From Strigomonas culicis (lineage: Eukaryota; Euglenozoa; Kinetoplastea; Trypanosomatida; Trypanosomatidae): a stretch of DNA of 24,421 nucleotides. Below are positions 1 to 8,226 of the stretch, piece by piece; position 1 is the first letter of the stretch; each line of letters begins with the position of its first letter. The notes beneath the pieces were generated by a model. It did not search any database. It was not told where the DNA came from and saw nothing but the letters and a program-made list of their open reading frames with translations. The position numbers and the translations under genes are program-made. Location of the stretch: the NCBI GenBank assembly GCA_000482145.1, contig AUXH01000277.1, positions 1 through 24,421 of the forward strand, in the 5' to 3' direction.

Positions 1-378
1 ACAAAGGGACAAAAACGGTGATTTGAGAATGATTATACAAATACATTTTTTTCTTTGATAGATACAGTACTAACAGTACAAACGGTAATCATGTATAGAA
101 ATAGAAGAAGCGTTACAACCTAATCATAATACTATAGTTCTTTTTTTTTTACTTCTGTAAAGGTATAAAAAGAGGCATATCTTGCATTTCATGTCTGTAC
201 ATGTATACTTTTCTTTTATATACGTATATAGATACGTATATATATATGTGTGTGTGTGTATGGTCCTTTTGTATATGAGGCACCACCGCACTAAGTCGAA
301 CGTGTCAGCTGGAAGAACAAGTCTTCATTCGCGGACTCAGCTACCCCGCTGTTCCGGTAGCGGTTGCTGTTGTACGCG
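1..378. other. AT-rich 3' flank of the 127-aa gene; no gene seen
   Basis: This stretch lies downstream of the minus-strand gene ending at 379 and is AT-rich up to about 280. It probably holds that gene's 3' UTR and the start of the next intergenic spacer. It includes a TA/TG dinucleotide microsatellite (237-259) and a T run near 140-150. Short open frames on the plus strand here run on into the antisense of the neighbouring gene and have no coding character. No RNA gene was recognised. Confidence 0.6.
237..259. repeat. (TA)n(TG)n dinucleotide microsatellite
   Basis: An alternating TA tract passes directly into a TG tract in the AT-rich spacer. It is a simple repeat with no gene inside. Confidence 0.8.
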
Positions 379-762
379 CTACACGACGCTGCCGTCCACG
401 ACGGCCGTGGGGTGCTGCTGCTGCTGCTGCTGGAACTCGTAGTAGGCGCGCAGCATCTCCACGCGGTCCGCCTCGCGCGCGAGGCGTTGCTGCCGCTGCT
501 GCTGGCGCGCGTGTTCGCGGCGGAGCTGCAGCTTGAAGTCGAGGTGCACGGGCCGCACGAGCTGCTGCACCCCGTCCACCGGCTCGAACGCGGAGGGCAG
601 GATGTTGTACGTCTTGTTGAGGTTGAGGACACGGTAGCGGTTATTGTAGTGGTTGTAGAAGGAGGTGCCGAGGGGCGGGGTGGGCATGCGGTAGTTGTCC
701 GTGTGCGCGTCCGCCGTGGCGGGCCGGCGCTCGTAGTTCGTATAGTAGAGCGCCTGGTCCAT
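379..762 (-). CDS. Small conserved-looking hypothetical protein, Tyr/Asn-rich with poly-Gln tail
   Basis: A 127-residue protein with an ATG at 760-762 and a TAG stop at 379-381. I do not recognise the family. The first 60 residues are rich in Tyr, Asn and Arg and look ordered (for example YNHYNNRYRVLNLNKTYNIL). The middle carries a hydrophobic and basic stretch, followed by a Gln/Arg-rich helix-forming region, and a run of six Gln lies near the C-terminus. No signal peptide or membrane segment is visible. The ATG is the first one after a plausible splice acceptor near 813. Short Tyr-rich proteins of this kind can be axonemal microtubule-associated proteins, but that is only an analogy. GC-rich codon use and the gene's own splice signal support it as real. 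Confidence 0.8.
   Translation of the reverse strand: MDQALYYTNYERRPATADAHTDNYRMPTPPLGTSFYNHYNNRYRVLNLNKTYNILPSAFEPVDGVQQLVRPVHLDFKLQLRREHARQQQRQQRLAREADRVEMLRAYYEFQQQQQQHPTAVVDGSVV
413..432. repeat. CTG/CAG triplet run encoding poly-Gln
   Basis: A pure CTG run on the plus strand, read as CAG on the minus strand, encodes the poly-Gln run near the C-terminus of the 127-aa protein. Its length may vary between strains. Confidence 0.8.
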
Positions 763-812
763 CCGCTGCTGCTTCTGAGCTTTTCGGTGGCTCGTGTGGG
801 GGCTCCGGTGTG

Positions 813-883
813 CTACAAAGTACAGAACAGATAAACTAGAGGGGAGGAATCACAGAGGCGGGGTGCGAAGGAGCGATCGAAAG
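813..883 (-). promoter_or_regulatory. Predicted spliced-leader acceptor for the 127-aa gene
   Basis: The minus strand is pyrimidine-rich here and is followed by candidate AG dinucleotides at 836-837 and 813-814. No ATG occurs between the latter AG and the start at 762. The spacer 763-1007 contains nothing else recognisable. Confidence 0.45.
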
Positions 884-1007
884 CACATATTGCATGTCCA
901 CATAGAGTCGTAGGATTGAGATAACCATAAAAAAGAATGCCTGAATAGTGAATAAGTACATAGATGAAAACACTTCCGTAATGGTACACATACATATATC
1001 TATCCGC

Positions 1008-3074
1008 TTACGGAGGTGGGGCGGAGAGCATCAGTATTCTCTCATTTGTCTTCCGCAAGCAGCTGCTGAGCTCCGTGCACAGCAGGTCATACTTGGTCTT
1101 CTCCTTCGTGAAGCTCTCCTCCCGGATGTTGTAGTCGTACAGCAGCGCCGCGAGCTCCTCCTCCTTCTCCTGCAGCCGCTGCTGCACCGCATCCCTGTCT
1201 CTACAGGGGGACGACCCCGCGTCCTCCCCCGCCTCGTGCAGCTGCGTGCGGTAGAAGGAAATGTTCACCCGCACCTTCCGTATCTCGCGCTGCGCCTCCC
1301 GCCGCTTCGTGTCGCGCTCCGCCTCGTTCGCCGTGATCCAATCCTGCACCGACTTGAGCTTCTGGCTCACCGTCTGTTGGATGCGGTACAGCTGCGAAAG
1401 GACATCGTCCTGCGTGCTGGGCGCCACGTCGGCGCGGAGAGGGGAGGCGGACGGCGCGTCTGCCCGGCTGGCGCTCGCGCGCAGCTCCCTGCGCGAGGGG
1501 GAGGAGCGCGAGCGCTGCCTCGCCGCCGCGCGGGCACAGCCGTGCTGCGGCCCCTGCCGCACAGGGGGTGCCGCCGCCGCCGCCTGCGGTCGCGCGCCGG
1601 GTCTCTGCCAGATGGCGGCATTCACCGCGTTCTTGGCATCCGGCGGCGGGCTCGCCGCGCCGCCCCGCGGCGCCCGCAGCGCGTCCGCCATGGCCACCAC
1701 AGACCGCAGGAGCGCGTCGACTTCCTGGCGGTCTTGCGAGGCGTCGCGCTGCGGCGCGGCGAGCCCGCCAGCCGCCGCCGTGGCGGCGCATGGGAGGACG
1801 GTCGGCAGGGCGGCGGCGAGCGTCGGCTCTTCTCTGCTCGGCGAGCGCGTGTCGGCCGCGTCCGGCGCCGGAAAGGGGATCGCCGGCCACCCATCGGACC
1901 GACCCGCCGCGCCCTCGCCCTCGTCGTCGCTGTACAGGCGCCGCGGCGTGGCGGCGAGCGGGCTGGCGCCGCGTGCCTCGCTCCACGCGGCGGCGACGCG
2001 GCGCGTGTCGGTGGGGCTGCGCGCGCCCTGCGCACCGTGCTGCACCGGCGAGCGGTCCTCGTGGCGGTGGCGGGTCGTGTGGTGATAGAGGGCGGCGAGC
2101 GTGGCGCGCGCGGCCGCCTCAGCGTCGACCAGCGCCTCGTGGGCGCGCGCCGCCGCTTCCACCACGACGGTCTGCGCAAGCGCCTGCTGTGTCGATTGCG
2201 CGCGTTCAAGATGCATGATGCGGTCGTCCTTCTTGCCCAGCAGCGCCTCCCATCGCTTGTGCTCCTCCTCGTGGCGCCGCGCTTGCGCCTCCAACACCTC
2301 CGCGTCCTTGCGATCGCTGTACGCTTCCTTCTCCTTCACAAGGGCCGCATGCTGCTCCCGCAGCTGCATCAGAGCGCCTTCGGTTTCCTTCAGCTTAAGC
2401 TCGTAGGACGTCAGCAGAAATAATAGTTCTTCCGTTTTCACACGCTCCTCCTCGTCCCCTTTCCCCCTTTCCTCTCTATACGCGCCGTGCGCGTCGCTGT
2501 GGCTAGACTCGCCAGTGAGGTGGAGCGCGCGTTCTGTCTTCTTTTTCTGCGGCGCCTCCGCGTCGACAGTAAATAATTCGGCTTGGATGTCGTACAGGAA
2601 AGAGTTGATGAGGGACTGATACGCGCAGAGGTGCGCTTTCAGGTCCCGCTGCGCTCCCGCACGGTCGTCCGCAGCGACGCGCTCATTTAGCTCCGACAGC
2701 CTAAAACGCAGTTTGTCACACACAGACAGTAAGTGCTCCCGGCACGTAGGGTTGACCGAGTCATCATAACCGTTGTGAACCGCTACCTCTTGATGCCGAT
2801 TCTGATTTTTCGTTTTCTGGTCCGCTGGGGTCTCCATGAGATGCGTCTCCGTGTTCTTTTTGATGGGCGACAGATCGCTCGGCCATTCCCCGAACGTCCC
2901 CTCTATCTCTACACTGTTACCTCCTCTAGGCGCGTTATGGAACTTACTGGAGCTCAGGCTAGAAGCGGCGACATGCCCGCTTGGCAGCGCCGCGGCCAGG
3001 GCACCGTGCGACTTACGCTTGCCAGGGGAGGCCAGACGGGTAATGCGTTTGTTCCTGTCGTAAAAAAGTGACAT
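1008..3074 (-). CDS. Coiled-coil hypothetical protein
   Basis: A 688-residue protein with an ATG at 3072-3074 and a TAA stop. I do not recognise the family. The N-terminal 100 residues are basic and Ser/Lys-rich. Residues about 105-165 look helical (CREHLLSVCDKLRFRLSELN). A long heptad-type coiled coil runs from about 212 to 332. It is followed by a disordered region rich in Ala, Pro, Arg and Ser (about 335-540). A second coiled coil runs from about 550 to 680 and begins VLSQLYRIQQTVSQKLKSVQ. There is no membrane segment or signal peptide. The overall form suggests a structural or cytoskeletal protein, but this is inference. Long antisense open frames overlap the gene, as expected from its GC3 bias, and were left out. 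The ATG directly follows a (GA)n 5' UTR tract on the coding strand. Confidence 0.85.
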   Translation of the reverse strand: MSLFYDRNKRITRLASPGKRKSHGALAAALPSGHVAASSLSSSKFHNAPRGGNSVEIEGTFGEWPSDLSPIKKNTETHLMETPADQKTKNQNRHQEVAVHNGYDDSVNPTCREHLLSVCDKLRFRLSELNERVAADDRAGAQRDLKAHLCAYQSLINSFLYDIQAELFTVDAEAPQKKKTERALHLTGESSHSDAHGAYREERGKGDEEERVKTEELLFLLTSYELKLKETEGALMQLREQHAALVKEKEAYSDRKDAEVLEAQARRHEEEHKRWEALLGKKDDRIMHLERAQSTQQALAQTVVVEAAARAHEALVDAEAAARATLAALYHHTTRHRHEDRSPVQHGAQGARSPTDTRRVAAAWSEARGASPLAATPRRLYSDDEGEGAAGRSDGWPAIPFPAPDAADTRSPSREEPTLAAALPTVLPCAATAAAGGLAAPQRDASQDRQEVDALLRSVVAMADALRAPRGGAASPPPDAKNAVNAAIWQRPGARPQAAAAAPPVRQGPQHGCARAAARQRSRSSPSRRELRASASRADAPSASPLRADVAPSTQDDVLSQLYRIQQTVSQKLKSVQDWITANEAERDTKRREAQREIRKVRVNISFYRTQLHEAGEDAGSSPCRDRDAVQQRLQEKEEELAALLYDYNIREESFTKEKTKYDLLCTELSSCLRKTNERILMLSAPPP

Positions 3075-3094
3075 CTCTCTCTCTCTCTCTCTCT
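3074..3094. repeat. (CT)n microsatellite at the start codon
   Basis: A CT run on the plus strand reads as GA on the coding strand and abuts the ATG of the coiled-coil gene. It would lie in the last 20 nt of the 5' UTR, so length variation could alter the context of the start codon. Confidence 0.8.
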
Positions 3095-3538
3095 ATATAT
3101 TTTTTTTTTGTTTGTTTGAGTATAAGAAGTGTATCTGTGTATGTGTGTGGGTGTTGGTGCAACGATGAATCTAATGAAATCTTATCAATAAGTAACTAAA
3201 GGAGATGCAAGGGAAAACAGAGAAAAAAGAACAAAATAATACTCAAATGCATTTTATACACTTTCCATTTAATGGCGCATCAGCCTCGGCCGAGGAATAG
3301 AGACCAGACGCACCCCTCTTTTTTTTTTTTTCGCTTCTTAGCCATCTCAGTTTTTTATTTTTAAATTCCATTCTGTTAGATTTCATGTGAAGAGTAATGC
3401 TATGAGAGAACACTACGAACAGGAAAAAGAAAAAACAGCGTATTCATGCTACACTTTTTTTTTGTAGTTTCATTCTTTTTTTTTCTTGAGCGTATCACAT
3501 ATGGCTCTGCCTGCCTGACGTTTCTCTCTCCTTTCTCA
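3075..3538. other. AT-rich intergenic spacer
   Basis: This is the spacer between the mitochondrial RNA polymerase stop and the coiled-coil gene. It holds the splice signal of the latter (3196-3240), several T runs (about 3100, 3318, 3455 and 3476) and a 12-bp GC palindrome at 3284-3295. No ORF or RNA gene is supported. Confidence 0.7.
3196..3240 (-). promoter_or_regulatory. Predicted spliced-leader acceptor for the coiled-coil gene
   Basis: The plus strand is purine-rich from about 3201 to 3240, giving a polypyrimidine tract on the coding strand. The first AG after it is at 3196-3197. The predicted 5' UTR of about 120 nt has no ATG before 3074. Confidence 0.55.
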
Positions 3539-6500
3539 CTACGAGAAGAAGTACGGCGAGTCAAGGACGACCTTCAGGTCGAGCGTGCCGCGCGCTGGGG
3601 GGTCCGGGAGCCGCACCCCATGCCGGCGCAGGTCGCTGTGATACGCCTCCTCCCACTGCCGCTTGAGCTCCCAGAGCGGGTCGTGCTCGCTGTACAGCTG
3701 CACGAACTGCGACCGCAGGATGTGCGAGAGCTGCGGCAGGTCGCAGGCGTAGGTCCAGTAGGAGTCGTGCACCGCCATCATGCGCAGCCCCTGCCGCTGC
3801 ATCTCGAGCGCGGTCATGGCCAGGTGGGTCGCGTCGAGGCTGTGGATGAGGTTGGGCGCGAGCGCGGTCAGCTGCTTGCGGCTCGCCGGCGCGGTCGCGT
3901 CGCCGGGCACCTTCGTGTAGCCGTGCGCCGTAAAGAGCGGACACTCGCGCCGCACGACGTAGGGCTGCCGCACGACGAGGCCGAGCGGCGTCGTCCAGCA
4001 CAGCGCGTTGCGCAGCTCGGCGGGCTGCACGGACCAGACGAGCTCCGCCATCTCCGACAGCCAGCGGCGGCAGGTCTGCGTCTCCTTGAAGGTGACGCCG
4101 AGGCTCTCCAGCACCTTCTCGCGCAGGTAGCCGGCCATCTCCCGCATGTCCGTGTGCGTCCACAGGCCGTGGCTCTTGTTCTGCTTCACAAGCTCGTCGA
4201 GGATCTGCTCGGACATGCCGTAGCCGGTGACGCCGTAGACCTGCGTCATGATGGGGCGCTTGATCGTCTTCCGCTTGATGTGGTTCGTGTCCTGGCCCTT
4301 GCCGGTGCCGATGCAGCGCTGCGCGACCTGGTGGTCGCGGCGCGCGTCCGCCTCGATGGATTTCATCATCTCCTTGAGGATGCCGGTGTAGGCGTCCGCC
4401 GGCCGCTCGCTCGGCACGAGGTTCACGAGCGTCGCCCCGAAGGCGTCGCGGCCGATCGCGGAGTAGTGCTGCAGGCCGTTGTAGCTGCCGTCGACGGCGA
4501 CCGGCACGCGCGAGAGAAAGCTCTCCGGCCCCTGCGAGCACTTGAGCGCGTCGGCGAGCTCCTTACAGGCCATGAGGCACTGCAGCGGCTCCGCCGCCTC
4601 CTGCCACCACCGGTCGCCCTGTAGCGGCGCCTCGGCGCTCTGCACGACGTCGGCGATGTGCTCCTCCACGTAGTGCACGCGCTCGTCGAAGGAGAGCTTG
4701 CTCTGGCCCATCTTGTTCGCGAGGTGCACCTTCAGCCAGTACAGGCCGACCGTGCCGAGCGGCTTGGGCTCCGCATACTCGAGGATGCCGCGGAAGGGGT
4801 CGGAGCCGGTGTGGTTGAGGCGCCCGGGCAGCGGGTACATGCGGCCGCGGAAGTCCATGCTGTTGGGGAAGTAGATGTGCGAGAACTGGACGAGCGAGCG
4901 GGCCTGGCGGAGGGCCTGCAGGTAGTGGATGCGGCTGCTGCGCAGCTCACTCAGCTCCTTCCAGTCCGCGTCCTGCTGTAGATCGTGGGCGCGCCGCTGC
5001 GCCAGGTTGTACACCGTCACGTCCTCCTCCTCCTCCGCGAGCTGCGCGTCGAGCGTGCCGTGGCGGCGGTCCGACGGGTGCTGGATGTCCCCGCGGCTCA
5101 TCGCGCAGTAGTGCAGCGGGTAAAAGCCCGGCCGGATCTTGCCGAAGCCGAAGCCCTCGCGCACAATCGCTTCCTGCACGTGCAGCATGTACTTGTTGAT
5201 GCGCCACGGCACCCGCGAGATGGCATCGAGCGCGCGCATCATGGGTGCCTGCGAGATGATCATCGCCTGGTTCGTCGTCCCCTTCACGGCGACGGACGGC
5301 AGCACGTTGTACACGCTCTTGTCCTTGCTGTCCGACTCGTTCAGCCAGGAGTGGTACGACAGCTGCGGCGGGAAGGCGATGCGCAGGTCCTGCACCCGCG
5401 TCGCCTCCGTCTCGGTGAGGCCGACGACGCTCAGCTCCTCGCGGCCAATCACGTTCGTGAAGCGCTCGAGCACCGGCCTGCGGCCGTCCTCCGGCCGCAG
5501 GGACAGATACACGAGCTGCAGCACGAGGAAGGCCACCGCCTTGGTGCTGATGGGGTGTATGTGGAACTCCCCCTCGAAGTACTCCAGCGTCTTGATCATG
5601 TTCAGGCTCATGCGAGTGCGGATCGTCTTGCGGTCGGCCGCGCTCAGCTTCTTGAACACCTTCTGGAAGCGGAAATGGAAGCGCAGGTCCTCCGTCAGCT
5701 TCACGAGGAGGTGCTGCAGGCCGCAGGAGCGAGTGCAGCGCGAGGCGGTCGCGCACACCTCCTGGAGCACGACCGCCACGCGCTCGTTCTCGAGCTCGGT
5801 CGGCGCGTGGCCGCGGCCGTGCAGCGCGCCAGCCATCTGCGACAGCACGCCGACGAAGAACTCGCTGCGGACGCCGCCGCGGACCTCGCCGAGGGCGCCG
5901 GCCTGCACGTAGTTGACGAGCTCGCGCACCATGCTGCCCGCCTTCTCGCCGTCGCTGAGGTGCCGCTCGAGCGCCTTGCGCAGGGAGGCCCGCATCGCCG
6001 GCGTGATGTCGTTCGGCACGATGAGGCTGTCCCCGTACAGCTTCGTAAGTGTGTAATAGCTCACGACGCCGCGGAGGATGAGGTCGAAGAAGGCGCGCGG
6101 GGCGTCCGCGAAGGCGGGCAGGTCCGTGCGCACGACAAGCTCCCAGTTGTGGAACATCGTCGCGAGGTCTGTCACCCACGCCGGCGCGCGCTCGACGGAC
6201 CAGTGCGTGTGGCTGCGCCGCGCAAAGGCGTCCGCGGTGGTCACGAGCACGTCGGCGGTCTCCTGCCCCCACTGCAGCCGCTTCTCCCCGAAGCAGCTGG
6301 CGCGCAGCTCGACGAGCGCGACAACCTCGTCCAGCTGGGACTGCAGCTGCTGCAGCGTCGTTAGGTCGTGCGGCTCCTCGACTGCCGGCTCGTAGAGCTG
6401 CAGCTGCTCCTGCAGCCGGCGGTTGACGTCCGCGCGGGTCAGCAGGTTCATGCTCGCGCCGTAGCGCACGTAGGCGACGAGGAGGGAGGCAAAGGGGCTC

Positions 6501-7822
6501 ACCACCTCCGTCACCGGCAGCGACTTGACCAGGTCGTCCACCTCCACCTTGTAGGCCCGGAAGACGCCGCCGACCGCGTAGGCGGACAGCTTGTCGTAGT
6601 CCTGCTGGAAGCTGCGGGAGAGGCGGCGCAGCACGCGGCCGCCCTCCGCGGCGTTGCGCCGCACCATCAGCGTCTTCTGCGTGTTCGCCATGAGCTCGAA
6701 GCGGAGGTGGCGGTCGCAGGCCATCTCGATGTGCGAGGCCTCGAGGGACTTGTTCGTCCACGCGGTTCGCAGACCGCTCGTCCGCACCTCCTTGCTGAAG
6801 ACATCGCCGAGGACGCGACGGGTGATGGTGAGGTCGTCGTGGTCGCCGTGTGCGTCATGGTGCGCCACCTGGATGAGCCGCAGCACGACGTCCGACTTGC
6901 CCTGCCCCGACACCCCGCGCGTCCGCGCGAAGCTGCGCAGCACATCCGTCTTGCAGTAGTACAGATCGTCGCAGAGCATATCAATGGTGCTCAGCACCAT
7001 CTGTTTGCCGGGGTCCACCGCGGCGGCCGCGGCCGCCGCGTTCGCATGGCCGCTCGCCTCCTGCGGGTGCTCGATGCCGAGCGCGGGGGTGAAGGGGTCG
7101 GATGCGAGGAAGCCCTCCTCCAGCTCCTCCATGATGGCGCGGTTGGTGGCGGAGGTGCCCACGTGCTGGCTGCGCTCGAGCTGCTGCGCGATGAGGGCGC
7201 TCTCGCGCGCGAGGACGGCGTTGGGGTCCGCGTCCTCCGCGGCGGCGCCGCCGCCATCCCCCTCGTCGAGGAAGAAGCCGTCCAGCTCCGGGGCCGCGGC
7301 GCCGCTGCCGCGCGGCTGCTTCCCGGACGGCGCGGGATCGCCGTCGTGGAGGAGGTCGGCTGGGTGGAGGTCGTCCGAGAAGATGATGCCCTCCGCGCCG
7401 TCGTCCAGCTGAAACTCACCGGAGGGGTGCGCAAACACGGTTTCTTCCATGTCCTCCAGATCCTCCTCTGCCGTGGCGGCGGCGGGCTTTCTGGACTTGC
7501 CTTTACCGCCGCGGCCGCCCTCATCGAGCCTGTCGGGTTCTTCATCCTCTGCGGCGGGTCGCTCGAACATGGGGACGGCCGCGCTGCCCTGCCGCGCTGC
7601 CTTGCCACCGCCCCCCCTGCGCTGCGCCGGCACCACAACGCGCGCCGCCGCCGCCGCTGCTGTGGCGGCGGCGGCGGCGGCGCTCCGCCCCTTGGCGGGA
7701 CGGCGACAGAACGGCGGAGGGGGCGGCGAAGGAGGCGAGGCAGCGGCGGCTGACAGCGACGGGTCCGGCGCAGACAGGAGTGGCAGTGGGTGTATCCAGC
7801 GAGAGCAGAGAGGGCATCGCAT
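3539..7822 (-). CDS. mtRNAP: Mitochondrial single-subunit (T7-like) DNA-directed RNA polymerase
   Basis: A 1427-residue polymerase that would transcribe kinetoplast DNA in the mitochondrial matrix. Numbered from the ATG at 7822, the catalytic motifs are all present. Motif A is DGSYNGLQHY with metal-binding Asp1111. Motif B is KTIKRPIMTQVYG with Lys1188, Arg1189 and Tyr1196, at the spacing of T7 Lys631, Arg632 and Tyr639. Motif C is HDSYWT with Asp1353. The FPNSMDFRGRMYP block just before motif A is also typical. The protein ends in a short hydrophobic tail (SPYFFS), as single-subunit polymerases do. The N-terminal 250 residues are Ala/Pro-rich and then acidic and low-complexity. A SAP-like segment lies at about 285-317. 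The start is uncertain: the first ATG after the predicted splice site is at 7911-7913 in another frame that looks like a mitochondrial presequence (see findings). The true protein may therefore begin there, with a one-base indel in the intervening sequence. Confidence 0.96.
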   Translation of the reverse strand: MRCPLCSRWIHPLPLLSAPDPSLSAAAASPPSPPPPPFCRRPAKGRSAAAAAATAAAAAARVVVPAQRRGGGGKAARQGSAAVPMFERPAAEDEEPDRLDEGGRGGKGKSRKPAAATAEEDLEDMEETVFAHPSGEFQLDDGAEGIIFSDDLHPADLLHDGDPAPSGKQPRGSGAAAPELDGFFLDEGDGGGAAAEDADPNAVLARESALIAQQLERSQHVGTSATNRAIMEELEEGFLASDPFTPALGIEHPQEASGHANAAAAAAAVDPGKQMVLSTIDMLCDDLYYCKTDVLRSFARTRGVSGQGKSDVVLRLIQVAHHDAHGDHDDLTITRRVLGDVFSKEVRTSGLRTAWTNKSLEASHIEMACDRHLRFELMANTQKTLMVRRNAAEGGRVLRRLSRSFQQDYDKLSAYAVGGVFRAYKVEVDDLVKSLPVTEVVSPFASLLVAYVRYGASMNLLTRADVNRRLQEQLQLYEPAVEEPHDLTTLQQLQSQLDEVVALVELRASCFGEKRLQWGQETADVLVTTADAFARRSHTHWSVERAPAWVTDLATMFHNWELVVRTDLPAFADAPRAFFDLILRGVVSYYTLTKLYGDSLIVPNDITPAMRASLRKALERHLSDGEKAGSMVRELVNYVQAGALGEVRGGVRSEFFVGVLSQMAGALHGRGHAPTELENERVAVVLQEVCATASRCTRSCGLQHLLVKLTEDLRFHFRFQKVFKKLSAADRKTIRTRMSLNMIKTLEYFEGEFHIHPISTKAVAFLVLQLVYLSLRPEDGRRPVLERFTNVIGREELSVVGLTETEATRVQDLRIAFPPQLSYHSWLNESDSKDKSVYNVLPSVAVKGTTNQAMIISQAPMMRALDAISRVPWRINKYMLHVQEAIVREGFGFGKIRPGFYPLHYCAMSRGDIQHPSDRRHGTLDAQLAEEEEDVTVYNLAQRRAHDLQQDADWKELSELRSSRIHYLQALRQARSLVQFSHIYFPNSMDFRGRMYPLPGRLNHTGSDPFRGILEYAEPKPLGTVGLYWLKVHLANKMGQSKLSFDERVHYVEEHIADVVQSAEAPLQGDRWWQEAAEPLQCLMACKELADALKCSQGPESFLSRVPVAVDGSYNGLQHYSAIGRDAFGATLVNLVPSERPADAYTGILKEMMKSIEADARRDHQVAQRCIGTGKGQDTNHIKRKTIKRPIMTQVYGVTGYGMSEQILDELVKQNKSHGLWTHTDMREMAGYLREKVLESLGVTFKETQTCRRWLSEMAELVWSVQPAELRNALCWTTPLGLVVRQPYVVRRECPLFTAHGYTKVPGDATAPASRKQLTALAPNLIHSLDATHLAMTALEMQRQGLRMMAVHDSYWTYACDLPQLSHILRSQFVQLYSEHDPLWELKRQWEEAYHSDLRRHGVRLPDPPARGTLDLKVVLDSPYFFS

Positions 7823-7910
7823 GACCTGCGGCGTGGTCGATGGCGTGGTCCTCGCCGCGCAGGACGACGTAGGCGGGAGGGACGCTCGCGCCTGTTCTTC
7901 TAAAGAATCG

Positions 7911-7913
7911 CAT
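7911..7913 (-). other. Out-of-frame first ATG upstream of the polymerase body
   Basis: This is the only ATG between the predicted splice acceptor (7965) and the annotated ATG at 7822. It opens a frame starting MRFFRRTGASVPPAYVVLR, which is basic, hydroxylated and free of acidic residues, as mitochondrial presequences are. The frame continues past 7822 in a different phase from the polymerase. It is either the true start of the polymerase, displaced by an indel, or a long overlapping upstream ORF. Confidence 0.6.
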
Positions 7914-8226
7914 TTTTTCTTCTTCGTTCACACCTATTTTCTATTATTTCTGATTGTTGCTGTTCTATAGATTAGCAACACATATACATATGGAAAGAAC
8001 AAGAAAACGAGAAGGATAGACAGAAGGAGCATGGGACAGTAGAAAGCACAAGTAAGAAATCTCCGTTTTGTTTTTAGTGTTGGTAACAATTTCAGCCACC
8101 CGACTGCCGTTTGCTCCTCCTTGTAAGATGGTCAATGCTGTTTCTTACTGTGTTAGGATGATTTGCAGTTTTGTGAACAAGACGTGATGGTTGTTAACAC
8201 CAGTACTCATCGCCCCTCCCCCTCCC
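7914..8226. other. AT-rich intergenic spacer
   Basis: This is the spacer between the EF-hand gene stop and the polymerase 5' end. It contains the polymerase splice signal and otherwise no recognisable gene or structured RNA. Confidence 0.65.
7965..8065 (-). promoter_or_regulatory. Predicted spliced-leader acceptor for the mitochondrial RNA polymerase
   Basis: A long pyrimidine-rich tract on the minus strand (about 7990-8065) is followed by the first AG at 7965-7966. The mRNA would start near 7964, so the ATG at 7911-7913 lies about 50 nt from the 5' end and would be met first by scanning ribosomes. Confidence 0.55.

Noticed and set aside
948..2423. Plus-strand open frame of 491 codons
   Set aside because: It is antisense to the coiled-coil gene and has the Arg/Leu/Ala-rich composition typical of reverse-strand shadows in GC3-rich genes. 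It has no plausible upstream signal.
4985..7753. Long plus-strand frames antisense to the mitochondrial RNA polymerase
   Set aside because: The polymerase motifs on the minus strand are unambiguous. The plus-strand products are His/Arg/Val-rich shadow translations.
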